A stretch of 64,000 nucleotides of DNA, taken from the NCBI GenBank assembly GCA_029098185.1, contig JAQXNV010000048.1, forward strand, positions 40,979 to 104,978, given 5' to 3'. A model generated the notes under the pieces. That model searched no databases. It was not told the DNA's origin and was given only the letters and a program-made list of their open reading frames with translations. Each line of letters starts with the position of its first letter. The stretch's first letter is position 1. Positions 20,657 through 30,551 of the stretch are shown piece by piece. The translations under genes were made by a program, and so were the position numbers. The DNA is from Oscillospiraceae bacterium (GTDB lineage: Bacteria; Bacillota; Clostridia; Oscillospirales; Acutalibacteraceae).

Positions 20657-21065
20657 GCAAAGTTTCTTTCATCACTTTTGTTCTCCTAGGCTACATTCCC
20701 TGCTGCGCACACGGGATGGGGATCATCTTTTTCAGCAAAAGTTTCCAAGGAAGGCTTCTGTTTGTTTAGGCCACATTTCCCGCTGCGCACACGGGATGGG
20801 GGCCACCTTTCTCAGCAAAAGTTTCCAAGAGAGGATTTTATTCGTTTAGTCCACATTCCCCGCTGCGCACACGGGATGGGGGTCATCTTTTTCAGCAAAA
20901 GTCCCCAAAGAAGGCTTCTGTTCATTTAGGCCACATTTCCCGCTGCGCACACGGGATGGGGATCACCTTTCTCAGCAAAAAGTTTCCAAGGAAGGATTTT
21001 ATTCGTTTAGGCCACATTTACCGCTGCCCGTATAGAGACGGATAAGATTTCTTTCCTATGCAAAA
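20657..21065. repeat. 80-bp tandem repeat array (four near-complete units plus degenerate flanks) with A-B-A-B alternation
   Basis: CGCTGCGCACACGGGATGGGG recurs at 20701, 20781, 20861 and 20941; degenerate copy at ~21022. Confidence 0.93.
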
Positions 21066-21090
21066 AGCCTCCCATCGGGAGGCTTTCTCT
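21061..21090 (-). terminator. hairpin terminator downstream of thioesterase
   Basis: AAAGCCTCCCATCGGGAGGCTTT. Confidence 0.65.
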
Positions 21091-21096
21091 ACATCG

Positions 21097-21519
21097 TTAT
21101 TGGGCCAGTTCTGCGATCTGTCCGTATAAAGACGGATAGGCTTTTTTCATATTCATGGGATGTAGGTTCGCGTCTGCCCAGGCATGGGTAGAAGTACCCT
21201 CTACCATGACGGTCTGTTCCGGATCGTCCGTTTTATAGATGCGATAACCAAAAACGATACGGGCCGGCGTGATGCGCTGAATGTACGTTTCTACCGTCAG
21301 TTCGTCCTCATAGCGGGCAGGGATGCGATAACGGCAGGTCAGCTCTGCCACCGGCATTAGGATGCCCATTTCTTCCATCTTGGAATAGGTCATGCCAATG
21401 GTCTTGATAAAATCGGTGCGGGCCAGTTCAAACCATACGGGATAGACAGCATGATGGACGACGCCCATCTGATCTGTCTCGGCATAGCGCACGCAAACCT
21501 GGCTTTTTGTCACAGTCAT
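21097..21519 (-). CDS. acyl-CoA thioesterase (YbgC/FadM hotdog family)
   Basis: VRYAETDQMGVVHHAVYPVWFELARTDF. Confidence 0.9.
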   Translation of the reverse strand: MTVTKSQVCVRYAETDQMGVVHHAVYPVWFELARTDFIKTIGMTYSKMEEMGILMPVAELTCRYRIPARYEDELTVETYIQRITPARIVFGYRIYKTDDPEQTVMVEGTSTHAWADANLHPMNMKKAYPSLYGQIAELAQ

Positions 21520-21584
21520 AAGATCCCTCCTTCAAAAAACAGGATGCAGTTTCCCCGCACCCTGTTCTGTACAGTTTGTTTTGT

Positions 21585-22115
21585 TTATACGCGGCCTTTT
21601 AGCTCTTCCGGCGGATCGTACTCCTCACCGAAGGTATCGACAGTTACCTTTGTCATGACCTGTGGCTCCAGCGGCTTATCGTTGCGGCTGCGCTTGACAT
21701 GGGCGATCTTCTGGGCGACATCCATGCCCTCAATGACCTTGCCGAAGGAAGCGTAGCTGCCGTTGAGATGGGGAGCGTCGGCGACCATGATGAAGAACTG
21801 GGAGCCGGCACTGTTTGGCATACTGGAGCGTGCCATGGACAGAACGCCTTCTGTATGGAGCAGGTCGTTGGCAAAACCGTTGGTGTAGAATTCACCGTAG
21901 ATGGAGTGGCCCGGGCCGCCGCAGCCAGTACCCTCGGGATCGCCGCCCTGGATCATGAAGCCGGGGATGACGCGATGGAAGGTAAGGCCGTCATAGAAGC
22001 CTTTTTTGACCAGATAGATAAAATTGCGAACCGTGTTGGGCGCTACATCGGGGTACAGTTCGGCTTTGATAGTGCCCTGATTGGTTTCAAACGTAACGAT
22101 TGGATTAGTGCTCAT
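21585..22115 (-). CDS. cyclophilin-type peptidylprolyl isomerase
   Basis: NFIYLVKKGFYDGLTFHRVIPGFMIQGGDP, GSQFFIM. Confidence 0.95.
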   Translation of the reverse strand: MSTNPIVTFETNQGTIKAELYPDVAPNTVRNFIYLVKKGFYDGLTFHRVIPGFMIQGGDPEGTGCGGPGHSIYGEFYTNGFANDLLHTEGVLSMARSSMPNSAGSQFFIMVADAPHLNGSYASFGKVIEGMDVAQKIAHVKRSRNDKPLEPQVMTKVTVDTFGEEYDPPEELKGRV

Positions 22116-22355
22116 AGTGTTAAATCCTCCAGATGATAATAGTCCATGCGTACCTTTCCATTATAGTATGTCCTGGAAGAAACTGCAAGTATCATTTTTG
22201 TTTTGTGCAAAATTCCCCGACGAGAGTGTAAAAAAATGGGATAAAAAATTAGATGAGATGCTAAAAATAAAAATGCCCCTTAAAAATTTCTGTGCAATGT
22301 AGTATAATAAAAGAATGAGAACTTGCACTTGCAATCATCACAGGAGGTACCATTG

Positions 22356-24290
22356 ATGAAAACGAAAATAGACGAAAAAGACCTAAAATATCTTTCCCTG
22401 CTGGCGGAAAAATATCCGACAGTACAGGATGTCTGCACAGAGATCATCAACCTGAAGGCCATTCTCAACCTGCCAAAAGGCACAGAGCATTTTATGAGCG
22501 ATCTGCACGGCGAAGCCGAGGCATTTTATCACATCATGAATAACTGCTCCGGCGTTATCCGGGAGAAGGTGGACATGGCCTTTGATAAGGAGCTGTCCAA
22601 AAAGCAGCGGTCCGACCTCTGTACGCTGATCTACTACCCGGAGCAGAAGCTGAAGCTGGAGAAGAAAAAGCGGGAGGACATGAACGACTGGTATCGCATC
22701 ACGCTCCATCGTTTGTTGACTATCGTGCAGATCGTGTCATCCAAGTATACCCGGTCCAAGGTCCGCAAAGCCATGCCTGCGGATTACCGCTACATCATTG
22801 AAGAGCTGCTCCACACCCAGTCCGACCAGGATTTCAACCAGCAACAGTATCATAACGAGATCATCAAGACGATCATCTCTCTGCACAACGCCGATGATTT
22901 TATTATCGCCATGTCCACGCTGATCAAGCGTCTGGCCGTAGACCACCTGCACATTGTGGGCGATATTTTTGATAGAGGCCCTCGCCCCGATACCATTATG
23001 GATATGCTGATGGATCACCATTCCTGCGACATCCAGTGGGGCAATCACGACATCCTGTGGATGGGTGCTGCCGCCGGCAGTGAAGTGTGTATCGCTACCG
23101 TGGTGCGGTTGTGCGTCAACCATAAGTGCATCCACTTGCTGGAGAGCGGCTACGGTATCAGCCTGCGCAAGCTGAACGTCTTTGCCAATGAAGTGTATCT
23201 GCCGACCAGCAAGGATATTCGAGACGCGATGCACCGGGCTATGGCGGTCATCATGTATAAGCTGGAAGCTCAGCTCATCCACCGCCATCCGGAGTACAAG
23301 ATGGAAAACCGGCTGCTGCTGGAGAAGATCGACTATGAAAACAAGTGCATCGAGATCGACGGCAACACCTATGCACTGAAAACCGTTGACTTCCCGACCG
23401 TAGACCCCAACGATCCGTATACCCTGACGCCAGAGGAGCAGGATGTCCTCGACGGTCTGGTAGAGTCCTTTAAAGACAGCGAGCGGCTCCATCGCCATGT
23501 GGAGTTCCTGTATTCTGTGGGCAGCCTGTATAAGTGCTTCAATAATAATCTGCTGTTCCATGCCTGTGTGCCGATGAATGCTGACGGTTCCTTCACAGAG
23601 CTGGAGATCAACGGGCAAAAGGTCAAGGGCAAAGCGCTGATGGATCTTTCGGAGGAAATTGCCCGTGATGCCTACTTCAGCCACGATCCTGAGGAGCGCC
23701 GCTATGGCCAGGACTTCATGTATTATCTCTGGAGCGGCCCAAAATCGCCGATCTTTGGCAGAGCGAAGATGACTACCTTTGAGCGGCAGTTCATCGAGGA
23801 TAAGTCTATCTGGGCAGAGGCCAAGGATGATTACTACACCTTCTACACCGAGGAGGAAACTTGTGACAAGATCCTGCGGGAGTTTGGTCTGAATCCGGAG
23901 TTTGGTCACATCATCAATGGCCATGTGCCGGTCAAGGCATCTAAGGGTGAGAACCCTGTCAAGGCCAACGGTAAGATGATGGTCATCGACGGCGGCTTCT
24001 GCAAGGCATATCAAAAGACGACAGGTATTGCCGGCTACACGCTGATCTTCAATTCCCACGGTATGCGCATCGTGTCTCATGAGCCGTTCTGCGGCATCCA
24101 GTCTGTGCTGGAGGAGAACAAGGATATGGATACGGACATCGACTTCTTCCAGGCGGCGCCGGAGCGTATCATGGTTGCCGGCACAGATGTCGGCCAAAAG
24201 CTGAGCGATAACGTGCGCAATCTCGAACTGCTGCTGGAAGCCTATCGCAGTGGCGTTCTGCGTCCCCAAGCCCCCAAAAAGCGTACATAA
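22356..24290 (+). CDS. fbp: fructose-1,6-bisphosphatase class III
   Basis: Full-length 644-aa class III Fbp; HIVGDIFDRGPRPDTI, GNHDILWMGAA. Confidence 0.95.
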   Translation: MKTKIDEKDLKYLSLLAEKYPTVQDVCTEIINLKAILNLPKGTEHFMSDLHGEAEAFYHIMNNCSGVIREKVDMAFDKELSKKQRSDLCTLIYYPEQKLKLEKKKREDMNDWYRITLHRLLTIVQIVSSKYTRSKVRKAMPADYRYIIEELLHTQSDQDFNQQQYHNEIIKTIISLHNADDFIIAMSTLIKRLAVDHLHIVGDIFDRGPRPDTIMDMLMDHHSCDIQWGNHDILWMGAAAGSEVCIATVVRLCVNHKCIHLLESGYGISLRKLNVFANEVYLPTSKDIRDAMHRAMAVIMYKLEAQLIHRHPEYKMENRLLLEKIDYENKCIEIDGNTYALKTVDFPTVDPNDPYTLTPEEQDVLDGLVESFKDSERLHRHVEFLYSVGSLYKCFNNNLLFHACVPMNADGSFTELEINGQKVKGKALMDLSEEIARDAYFSHDPEERRYGQDFMYYLWSGPKSPIFGRAKMTTFERQFIEDKSIWAEAKDDYYTFYTEEETCDKILREFGLNPEFGHIINGHVPVKASKGENPVKANGKMMVIDGGFCKAYQKTTGIAGYTLIFNSHGMRIVSHEPFCGIQSVLEENKDMDTDIDFFQAAPERIMVAGTDVGQKLSDNVRNLELLLEAYRSGVLRPQAPKKRT

Positions 24291-24308
24291 AAAGATCTCT
24301 AAACGATG

Positions 24309-24352
24309 AGATCCCGGATTGGAACGATTCCAGTCCGGGATCTTTTGTTATG
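24309..24352. terminator. bidirectional terminator between fbp and mscL
   Basis: AGATCCCGGATTGGAACGATTCCAGTCCGGGATCTTTT. Confidence 0.8.
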
Positions 24353-24791
24353 TATCCTTTTGCGTCTCCTCGTTTTCTTTTGCCGCCACCTGTGCCTGTT
24401 CTTTTAACAGATCACGGATCTCCGTCAGCAGCAGTTCTTCCTTTGTTGGTTCCGGCGGGGCAGCAGGAGCTTCCTCCTTTTTCCGGCGGAACTTGCCGAT
24501 GAGTTTGATGCAGAGGAAGATCGTAAAGGCGATGATAAAGAAATCGATGATGTTTTGCAAAAATAGGCCGTATTGCAGGGAAATAGGATCTCCGGTAGCA
24601 GAAGGGATCGTAAAGGCCAGCTCAGAGAGATTGATGGAGCCGGTGAGCAGAGAGAGCGCTGGCATGATGATGTTGTCCACCAGGGAGGAGACGATCTTGC
24701 CAAAGGCGGCGCCGATGACGACGCCGACAGCCATGTCGATGACGTTGCCCTTGGAGACAAAGGCTTTGAAATCTGCGAAAAACTTTTTCAT
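24348..24791 (-). CDS. mscL: large-conductance mechanosensitive channel MscL
   Basis: [31 protein letters not shown]. Confidence 0.95.
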   Translation of the reverse strand: MKKFFADFKAFVSKGNVIDMAVGVVIGAAFGKIVSSLVDNIIMPALSLLTGSINLSELAFTIPSATGDPISLQYGLFLQNIIDFFIIAFTIFLCIKLIGKFRRKKEEAPAAPPEPTKEELLLTEIRDLLKEQAQVAAKENEETQKDT

Positions 24792-24910
24792 CAAATCAAC
24801 CTTTCTTTCGAAAAATAACGACTTGATTGTAACAAAATCGAAAGAAAAAAGCAACAGAAACCATCAGATTTCTGCTGCAAATTGCTTTTGATGAAGCTTT
24901 ACGAAAAAAG

Positions 24911-26209
24911 TTATGCGTCTTTTTGTTCCTGCTGGGTGTTCAGCTTTTCCCTGGCCACCGCCAGCATCAGTTTGATGCGGTTTTCCTGGTTGACACGGGT
25001 AGCGCTAGGGTCGTAGTCGATGGGCACGATGTTGGCCCGGTCGTCGATCTTTTTGATCTTGTGGATCATGCCCTTGCCGCAGATGTGGTTGGGCAGACAG
25101 CCAAAGGGTTGTGCGCAAACGATGTTCTCAAAGCCGCACTCAATGAGCTCCAGCATCTCTGCGGTCAGCAGCCAGCCTTCGCCCATCTTGTTGCCGTAGC
25201 CGATGACGCCATCGACCAGCTTTTTCACATGGTCATAGTTGGCCGGCGCCTGGAATTTCGGCTGTTTTTTCACCGCGTCGATCATCATGTTCTGGAGCTT
25301 TGCCATGTAGTCAAACAGCGCCTTGATGACCGTTTTCTTAGCCAGGTTGCCGCCGTAGAGCTTGATGTCCTCGATGCGGTTGTCTACCTTAAACAGCAGA
25401 AAGTTCATCAGGCCCGGCAGGTTGACTTCGCAATCTTGCTCGTAGAGAAACTTTTCCAGTTCATTGTTGGCAAATGGCGCGTATTTCACATAGATCTCAC
25501 CGACGATGCCTACTTTGACCTTTGGCACCTTTTGGATTTCGATCTCGCTGAATTCCTTAACGATCCGATCCAGTACCTTGACCATGTCATCCTGCTTGAT
25601 GCCGCGGCCATCCCGCAGCATGACGCTGAGCCCCTTGACCCATTTTTCCACCAGTGCGGCACTGTCGCCCTTGTGGACTTCGTAAGGTTTCACCTGATTG
25701 TCCAGCAGCATCAGCAAGTCGCCGTATACCAGACCGGCCAAAAAGCGGCGCATCAGGGGCAGGGTGAATTTAAAGCCGGGGTTTTTCTCCAGGCCGGATA
25801 GGTTAAGGGAAACGACCGGTACGTTGGGATAGCCGGCATTGATCAGGGCCTTGCGGAGCAGGTGGATGTAGTTGGAAGCACGGCATCCGCCGCCGGATTG
25901 GGTGATGAGGAGCGCTACCTTATCCACGTCATACTTGCCGCTGTTGAGGGCGTCGATGAACTGGCCAATGACCAGCAGGGCAGGGTAGCAGGTGTCGTTG
26001 TGAACGTATTTCAGGCCTTCCTGGGCAATGTTGGAGTTGGTCGTCGTCAGCAGCTCGGCATGGTAGCCAAAGGCGTTGAAGATATTCACCAGGATCCGGA
26101 AGTGGATCTCCAGCATATTGGGGCACAGGATGGTGTATTCTTTTTTCATTTCCTCCGTGAATAATACACGGCCGGTTTCGTCTCGAATAATTTCTGCCAA
26201 ATTCGTCAC
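24911..26209 (-). CDS. 2-hydroxyacyl-CoA dehydratase-family protein (partner of activase-like protein)
   Basis: NDTCYPALLVIGQFIDAL..QSGGGCRASNY; adjacent to BadF-type activase. Confidence 0.75.
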   Translation of the reverse strand: MTNLAEIIRDETGRVLFTEEMKKEYTILCPNMLEIHFRILVNIFNAFGYHAELLTTTNSNIAQEGLKYVHNDTCYPALLVIGQFIDALNSGKYDVDKVALLITQSGGGCRASNYIHLLRKALINAGYPNVPVVSLNLSGLEKNPGFKFTLPLMRRFLAGLVYGDLLMLLDNQVKPYEVHKGDSAALVEKWVKGLSVMLRDGRGIKQDDMVKVLDRIVKEFSEIEIQKVPKVKVGIVGEIYVKYAPFANNELEKFLYEQDCEVNLPGLMNFLLFKVDNRIEDIKLYGGNLAKKTVIKALFDYMAKLQNMMIDAVKKQPKFQAPANYDHVKKLVDGVIGYGNKMGEGWLLTAEMLELIECGFENIVCAQPFGCLPNHICGKGMIHKIKKIDDRANIVPIDYDPSATRVNQENRIKLMLAVAREKLNTQQEQKDA

Positions 26210-26214
26210 CTCAT

Positions 26215-29133
26215 TTATTGGTCGAGGGCGGCAAACAGACTGCGGAGTCTGATGCGGACAGCGCCCAGGTTTGTGATCTCGTCAATTTTGATCTGGGTAT
26301 AGATCTTGTTTTCCGATTCGAGGATCTTGCGGACCTCGTCGGTGGTGATGGCGTCTACGCCGCAGCCGAAGGAGACCAACTGGACCAGGTTCATGTTGGG
26401 CTTATCGCCGATGTACTTGGCCGCAGCATACAGCCGGGCGTGATAGGTCCACTGATTGAGGACGGTCGTGGTGATCTTCTTTACTTTATAGCTGACAGCG
26501 TCCTCTGTGACGACAGCGGCGCCCAGGCCGGTGATCAGCTTGTCGATACCGTGGTTGATCTCCGGGTCCAGATGGTACGGTCTGCCGCTGAGCACGATGA
26601 CCGGCAGGTTTTCCTGGGCGGCCAGGGCCAATACTTCATCGCCCTTTGCGTGGATCTTGGCAAGATAGCTGTCGTGTTCAGCATAGGCAGCAGCGGCAGC
26701 GTGGTTCACTTCCGTCTGGGAGATGCCGGAGAAATACTGCTTTAAGATCTTGTGCATCTTTTTCGGGAAGTCTTTTTTCCGGTGTACACCGACATAATCG
26801 TGCATAAAGACGACGTTATTCTCCTGCAATTCAGGTACGTTGCCGGCGATGACCTCGGGATAATAGGCAACGACAGGGCAGTTGTAGTGATTGTCGCTGA
26901 GGCCCTCGTCAAAGTTATAGGACAGGCAAGGATAGAAGATATGCTTGATGCCTTGGTCGATGAGGGTGCAGACATGGCCGTGCAGGAGCTTTGCGGGGAA
27001 GCAGACCGTATCCGACGGGATGGTGTGCTGTCCTTTGATGTACATATCCCGGGTAGAGAGGGGAGAGGTGACGACCTCAAAGCCCAGCCGGGTAAAGAAG
27101 GTGTGCCAGAAGGGCAGCATCTCATACATATTCAGGCCCATGGGGATGCCGATGGTGCCTCGCTTGCCGGGGACTGGCTTGTAGGAGAGGAGCGTTTGGA
27201 GCTTAAACTCGTACATATTGGGGATAGATTTTTTCTGGCCCCGGGTAATGGGTTTTTCGCAGCGGTTGCCGCCGATGAATTTCCGGTGGTTGCCGAAGGA
27301 GTTGATGGTGAGGCGGCAGTGATTGCTGCACAGGCCGCAGTTGGTCACTTTTACCTCATGGACAAACTCCTCCAGCTCCGGCAGCTTGATGAGGGTGGAT
27401 TCGGTCTGGCCGGTCTTAGCGGCCTTGTCTTTGGCGTAGACAGCGGCGCCATAAGCACCCATGAGGCCGGAAATATCTGGACGGACCACGTTGACCTTCA
27501 TCTCCTGCTCAAAGACCCGCAGCACAGCGTCATTGAGGAAGGTGCCGCCCTGCACGACGATATTTTTGCCGAGGGACTCGGCGCTGGCGGCCCGGATCAC
27601 TTTATAGATGGCGTTTTTCACCACACTGACAGACAATCCGGCGGAAATATCTTCTGTGGTAGCGCCATCCTTCTGGGCCTGCTTGACGGAGGAATTCATA
27701 AACACCGTGCAGCGGGAACCCAGATCGACTGGATGCTTGGCGAATAAGCCCAGTTTGGCAAAGTCAGCGATGTCGTAACCCAATGTGTTGGCGAAGGTTT
27801 GCAGGAACGATCCGCAGCCGGAGGAACAGGCTTCATTTAAGAAGATGTTGTCGATTGCGCCGTTGCGGATCTTGAAACATTTCATATCCTGGCCGCCGAT
27901 GTCAATAATAAAGTCGACGTCGGGCAGGAAGGTGTGGGCGGCCGTGTAGTGGGCAATGGTCTCCACGATGCCATAATCGAGATTAAACGCATTTTTCAGC
28001 AGCTCCTCGCCATAGCCGGTGACAGCGCTGGAAACGATGTGGATGTTGGGATAATTTTTGTACAGGTCAATCAGATATTCCTTGATAGCCGGAACAGGAT
28101 TACCGCTGTTGCTGCGGTAGATGGAGTGCAGTACTTCGCCCGCACAGCCGATGACGACGGCCTTGACCGTTGTGGAACCGGCATCGATGCCCAAAAATAC
28201 ATCGCCGGTGTAGGTTTCGATGTTGCCCCGCTTGACCTTAGCGTTCTGGTGGCGGGAGACAAATTCCTTGTACTCCTCCTTGTTGTTGAACAGCGGCGGG
28301 ATAGAGAGGAATTGCCCCTTGTGGCTATAATTTTTCACCTTGTCGATGGCTTCCACCAGGTTGATGTCCTCCTCACTGCACATAGCCGCGCCGATGGCGA
28401 CGTAGTGGAGGGAGTTGGCAGGGAAGATGCCGTGGACATTGAGCGCTTCATCAAAGCTCTCCCGCAGTCCGGAGAGGAAGGTCAGCGGGCCGCCCAGATA
28501 GACGACCTTGCCCTTGATCTCTCGGCCCTGGGCCAGACCGGCGATAGTCTGGTTTGCCACGGCGGCAAAAATGCTGGCGGAAATATCGCTTTTCCGCGCG
28601 CCCTGGTTCAGCAGGGGCTGGATGTCCGACTTAGCGAATACGCCGCAACGGGAAGCGATAGTATAAATTTTCTCATGGTCGGCGGCGATCTCGTTCATCT
28701 CCGCCGGTGTGATATGGAGGAGCGTCGCCATCTGGTCGATGAAAGCGCCGGTACCGCCGGCACAGGAACCGTTCATGCGAACCTCCAGACCGCCGGTGAG
28801 GAACAGGATCTTGGCGTCCTCGCCGCCCAGCTCGATGATCACATCTGCGTCAGGGATCAGCCGAGTGGTGGCAATACGGGTAGCGTAGACCTCCTGGACA
28901 AAGGGCAGACCGCAGTCCTGGGCGATGCCCATACCGGCCGAGCCGGAAACGGAGATCTTAGCGGTGTCGCAGTGGATGACCTCTGTGCGGACTCGTTCCA
29001 GCAGCTCTGCCATTTTCTGAATAATTTGGGAGTAGTGCCGGTCGTAGGTTTCAAAGAGGATCTCGTCCTGATCGTTGAGCACCACACATTTAATTGTAGT
29101 AGAACCAATGTCTAAACCAATTCTCATTCTCAT
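26215..29133 (-). CDS. BadF/BadG/BcrA/BcrD-type ATPase / acyl-CoA dehydratase activase with DUF2229-like C-terminus
   Basis: Two tandem ASKHA domains (GLDIGSTTIKCVV and GIDAGSTTVKAVV), GGTGAFIDQMA, SSGCGSF. Confidence 0.85.
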   Translation of the reverse strand: MRMRIGLDIGSTTIKCVVLNDQDEILFETYDRHYSQIIQKMAELLERVRTEVIHCDTAKISVSGSAGMGIAQDCGLPFVQEVYATRIATTRLIPDADVIIELGGEDAKILFLTGGLEVRMNGSCAGGTGAFIDQMATLLHITPAEMNEIAADHEKIYTIASRCGVFAKSDIQPLLNQGARKSDISASIFAAVANQTIAGLAQGREIKGKVVYLGGPLTFLSGLRESFDEALNVHGIFPANSLHYVAIGAAMCSEEDINLVEAIDKVKNYSHKGQFLSIPPLFNNKEEYKEFVSRHQNAKVKRGNIETYTGDVFLGIDAGSTTVKAVVIGCAGEVLHSIYRSNSGNPVPAIKEYLIDLYKNYPNIHIVSSAVTGYGEELLKNAFNLDYGIVETIAHYTAAHTFLPDVDFIIDIGGQDMKCFKIRNGAIDNIFLNEACSSGCGSFLQTFANTLGYDIADFAKLGLFAKHPVDLGSRCTVFMNSSVKQAQKDGATTEDISAGLSVSVVKNAIYKVIRAASAESLGKNIVVQGGTFLNDAVLRVFEQEMKVNVVRPDISGLMGAYGAAVYAKDKAAKTGQTESTLIKLPELEEFVHEVKVTNCGLCSNHCRLTINSFGNHRKFIGGNRCEKPITRGQKKSIPNMYEFKLQTLLSYKPVPGKRGTIGIPMGLNMYEMLPFWHTFFTRLGFEVVTSPLSTRDMYIKGQHTIPSDTVCFPAKLLHGHVCTLIDQGIKHIFYPCLSYNFDEGLSDNHYNCPVVAYYPEVIAGNVPELQENNVVFMHDYVGVHRKKDFPKKMHKILKQYFSGISQTEVNHAAAAAYAEHDSYLAKIHAKGDEVLALAAQENLPVIVLSGRPYHLDPEINHGIDKLITGLGAAVVTEDAVSYKVKKITTTVLNQWTYHARLYAAAKYIGDKPNMNLVQLVSFGCGVDAITTDEVRKILESENKIYTQIKIDEITNLGAVRIRLRSLFAALDQ

Positions 29134-29268
29134 TTCACCATTTCTCCACACCGAAAAACTATTCGCGAAATCATCCGCGTAGAAAGAAGAAAATTCCTGC
29201 CGCAGCCGGTGTGGAAAGCGGTGGCAGGCGCATAATTTTTTTAAAACGGATAAAATAACTCCACTATA

Positions 29269-29298
29269 ATCTTACCGTATCCACCTACTCCTTGTCAA
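29269..29298 (-). promoter_or_regulatory. sigma-A type promoter for the activase gene
   Basis: Minus strand TTGACA-N18-TAAGAT. Confidence 0.6.
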
Positions 29299-29396
29299 TA
29301 GACAAGCGAAAACTTCTGTAAGAAAAGGGAGCTTCCTGTAAGATCCTGTTTTGATTCTTAAAGGGCGAGGAATTTTTGGGGATTTTTCGAAGGGAA

Positions 29397-29425
29397 TTGA
29401 CAAAGGAGACGCATCTTGCTATTGT
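29397..29425 (+). promoter_or_regulatory. sigma-A type promoter for bile salt hydrolase
   Basis: TTGACA-N17-TATTGT. Confidence 0.7.
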
Positions 29426-29507
29426 TAAAAAGGACAATTGATTAGCCGGAGGCATTCTGATGGGCCATGGGCCTTGCTATCCATTTTTAAGAAGGAGGCA
29501 TACACAA

Positions 29508-30482
29508 ATGTGTACAGCAGCAACGTACAAAACAAAGGATTTTTATTTTGGCAGAACACTGGACTATGAGTATTCCTATGAGGATGAAGTGACGATCACT
29601 CCACGAAACTTTCCCTTTACGTTCCGCCATCTGGGAGAGGTGAAAAGCCATTATGCCATGATCGGCATGGCTTATGTAGCCGGTGGATTTCCTCTCTATT
29701 ACGACGGCGTCAACGAGAAGGGATTGGGCGTTGCCGGCCTGAATTTTGTGGGCAACGCCGTTTATCCAGAAGTCCAGCCAGGCAAAACGAATGTAGCGCA
29801 ATTTGAGCTGATCCCCTGGCTGCTGAGCCAATGTGCTACCGTAGGGGAGGCAAAAAAGCTGCTGGAGGACTGTGTGATCGTCAATACACCCTTCAGCGCA
29901 GAACTACCGGTGGCGCAGCTTCACTGGATCATCTCCGACCGGGAGGAGACCATCACCGTAGAATCTGTAGCCGATGGCCTGAAGATCTATGATAACCCTG
30001 TCGGCGTGCTGACCAATAATCCGCCTTTCCCGGAGCAAATGTTCCAGCTCAATAATTATATGCACCTTTCCACTAAATCACCGGAAAATCATTTTTCCGA
30101 TAAGTTGTCCCTCAAGACGTACAGCCGAGGTATGGGTGCGCTGGGGCTGCCGGGAGACCTATCCTCCGGGTCCCGATTTGTCCGGGTGGCGTTTACCAAA
30201 ATGAATGCTATGTCCGGCGACAGTGAAGCAGAGAGCGTCAGCCAGTTCTTCCATATCCTGGGCTCTGTCGATCAGCAGCGGGGCTGCTGTGAAGTAGCTG
30301 ACGGCAAATACGAGATCACCATCTACACCGCCTGCTGCAATGTGGATAAAGGCATCTATTATTATACGACATACGATAATCACCAGATCACAGCGGTAGA
30401 TCTTCATCAGGTAGATCTGGATGGCAGTGCCCTGGTGCAGTATCCACTGCGCAAGGGGGAGCACATCTGCTACCAAAATTAA
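29508..30482 (+). CDS. bsh: choloylglycine hydrolase / bile salt hydrolase
   Basis: MCTAATY with N-terminal nucleophile Cys2, FGRTLDYEYSY, NEKGLGVAGLNF, GVLTNNPPF, GLPGDLSSGSRFVRVAF; closely resembles the clostridial BSH pattern. Confidence 0.93.
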   Translation: MCTAATYKTKDFYFGRTLDYEYSYEDEVTITPRNFPFTFRHLGEVKSHYAMIGMAYVAGGFPLYYDGVNEKGLGVAGLNFVGNAVYPEVQPGKTNVAQFELIPWLLSQCATVGEAKKLLEDCVIVNTPFSAELPVAQLHWIISDREETITVESVADGLKIYDNPVGVLTNNPPFPEQMFQLNNYMHLSTKSPENHFSDKLSLKTYSRGMGALGLPGDLSSGSRFVRVAFTKMNAMSGDSEAESVSQFFHILGSVDQQRGCCEVADGKYEITIYTACCNVDKGIYYYTTYDNHQITAVDLHQVDLDGSALVQYPLRKGEHICYQN

Positions 30483-30506
30483 CTGCGTTGTCTTTCCAAA
30501 GCGCAC

Positions 30507-30540
30507 AAAAAAGCCCTCGGCAATGCCGGGGGCTTTCTCC
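30507..30540. terminator. hairpin terminator between bsh and rnfB
   Basis: AAAGCCCTCGGCAATGCCGGGGGCTTT. Confidence 0.75.
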
Positions 30541-30551
30541 ATGTTTGCGGA

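Noticed and set aside
20544-20849. 101-aa ORF reading into the 80-bp repeats
   Set aside because: Starts inside pyrI out of frame, and the 80-bp period is not a multiple of three, so the repeats cannot encode a repeating peptide.
20657-21065. CRISPR array
   Set aside because: Whole 80-bp units are conserved with no variable spacers, and no cas genes are nearby.
22737-24269. 510-aa minus-strand ORF
   Set aside because: Antisense to fbp; composition-driven shadow ORF.
26752-29115. Long plus-strand ORFs (331 and 393 aa)
   Set aside because: Antisense shadows of the activase gene.
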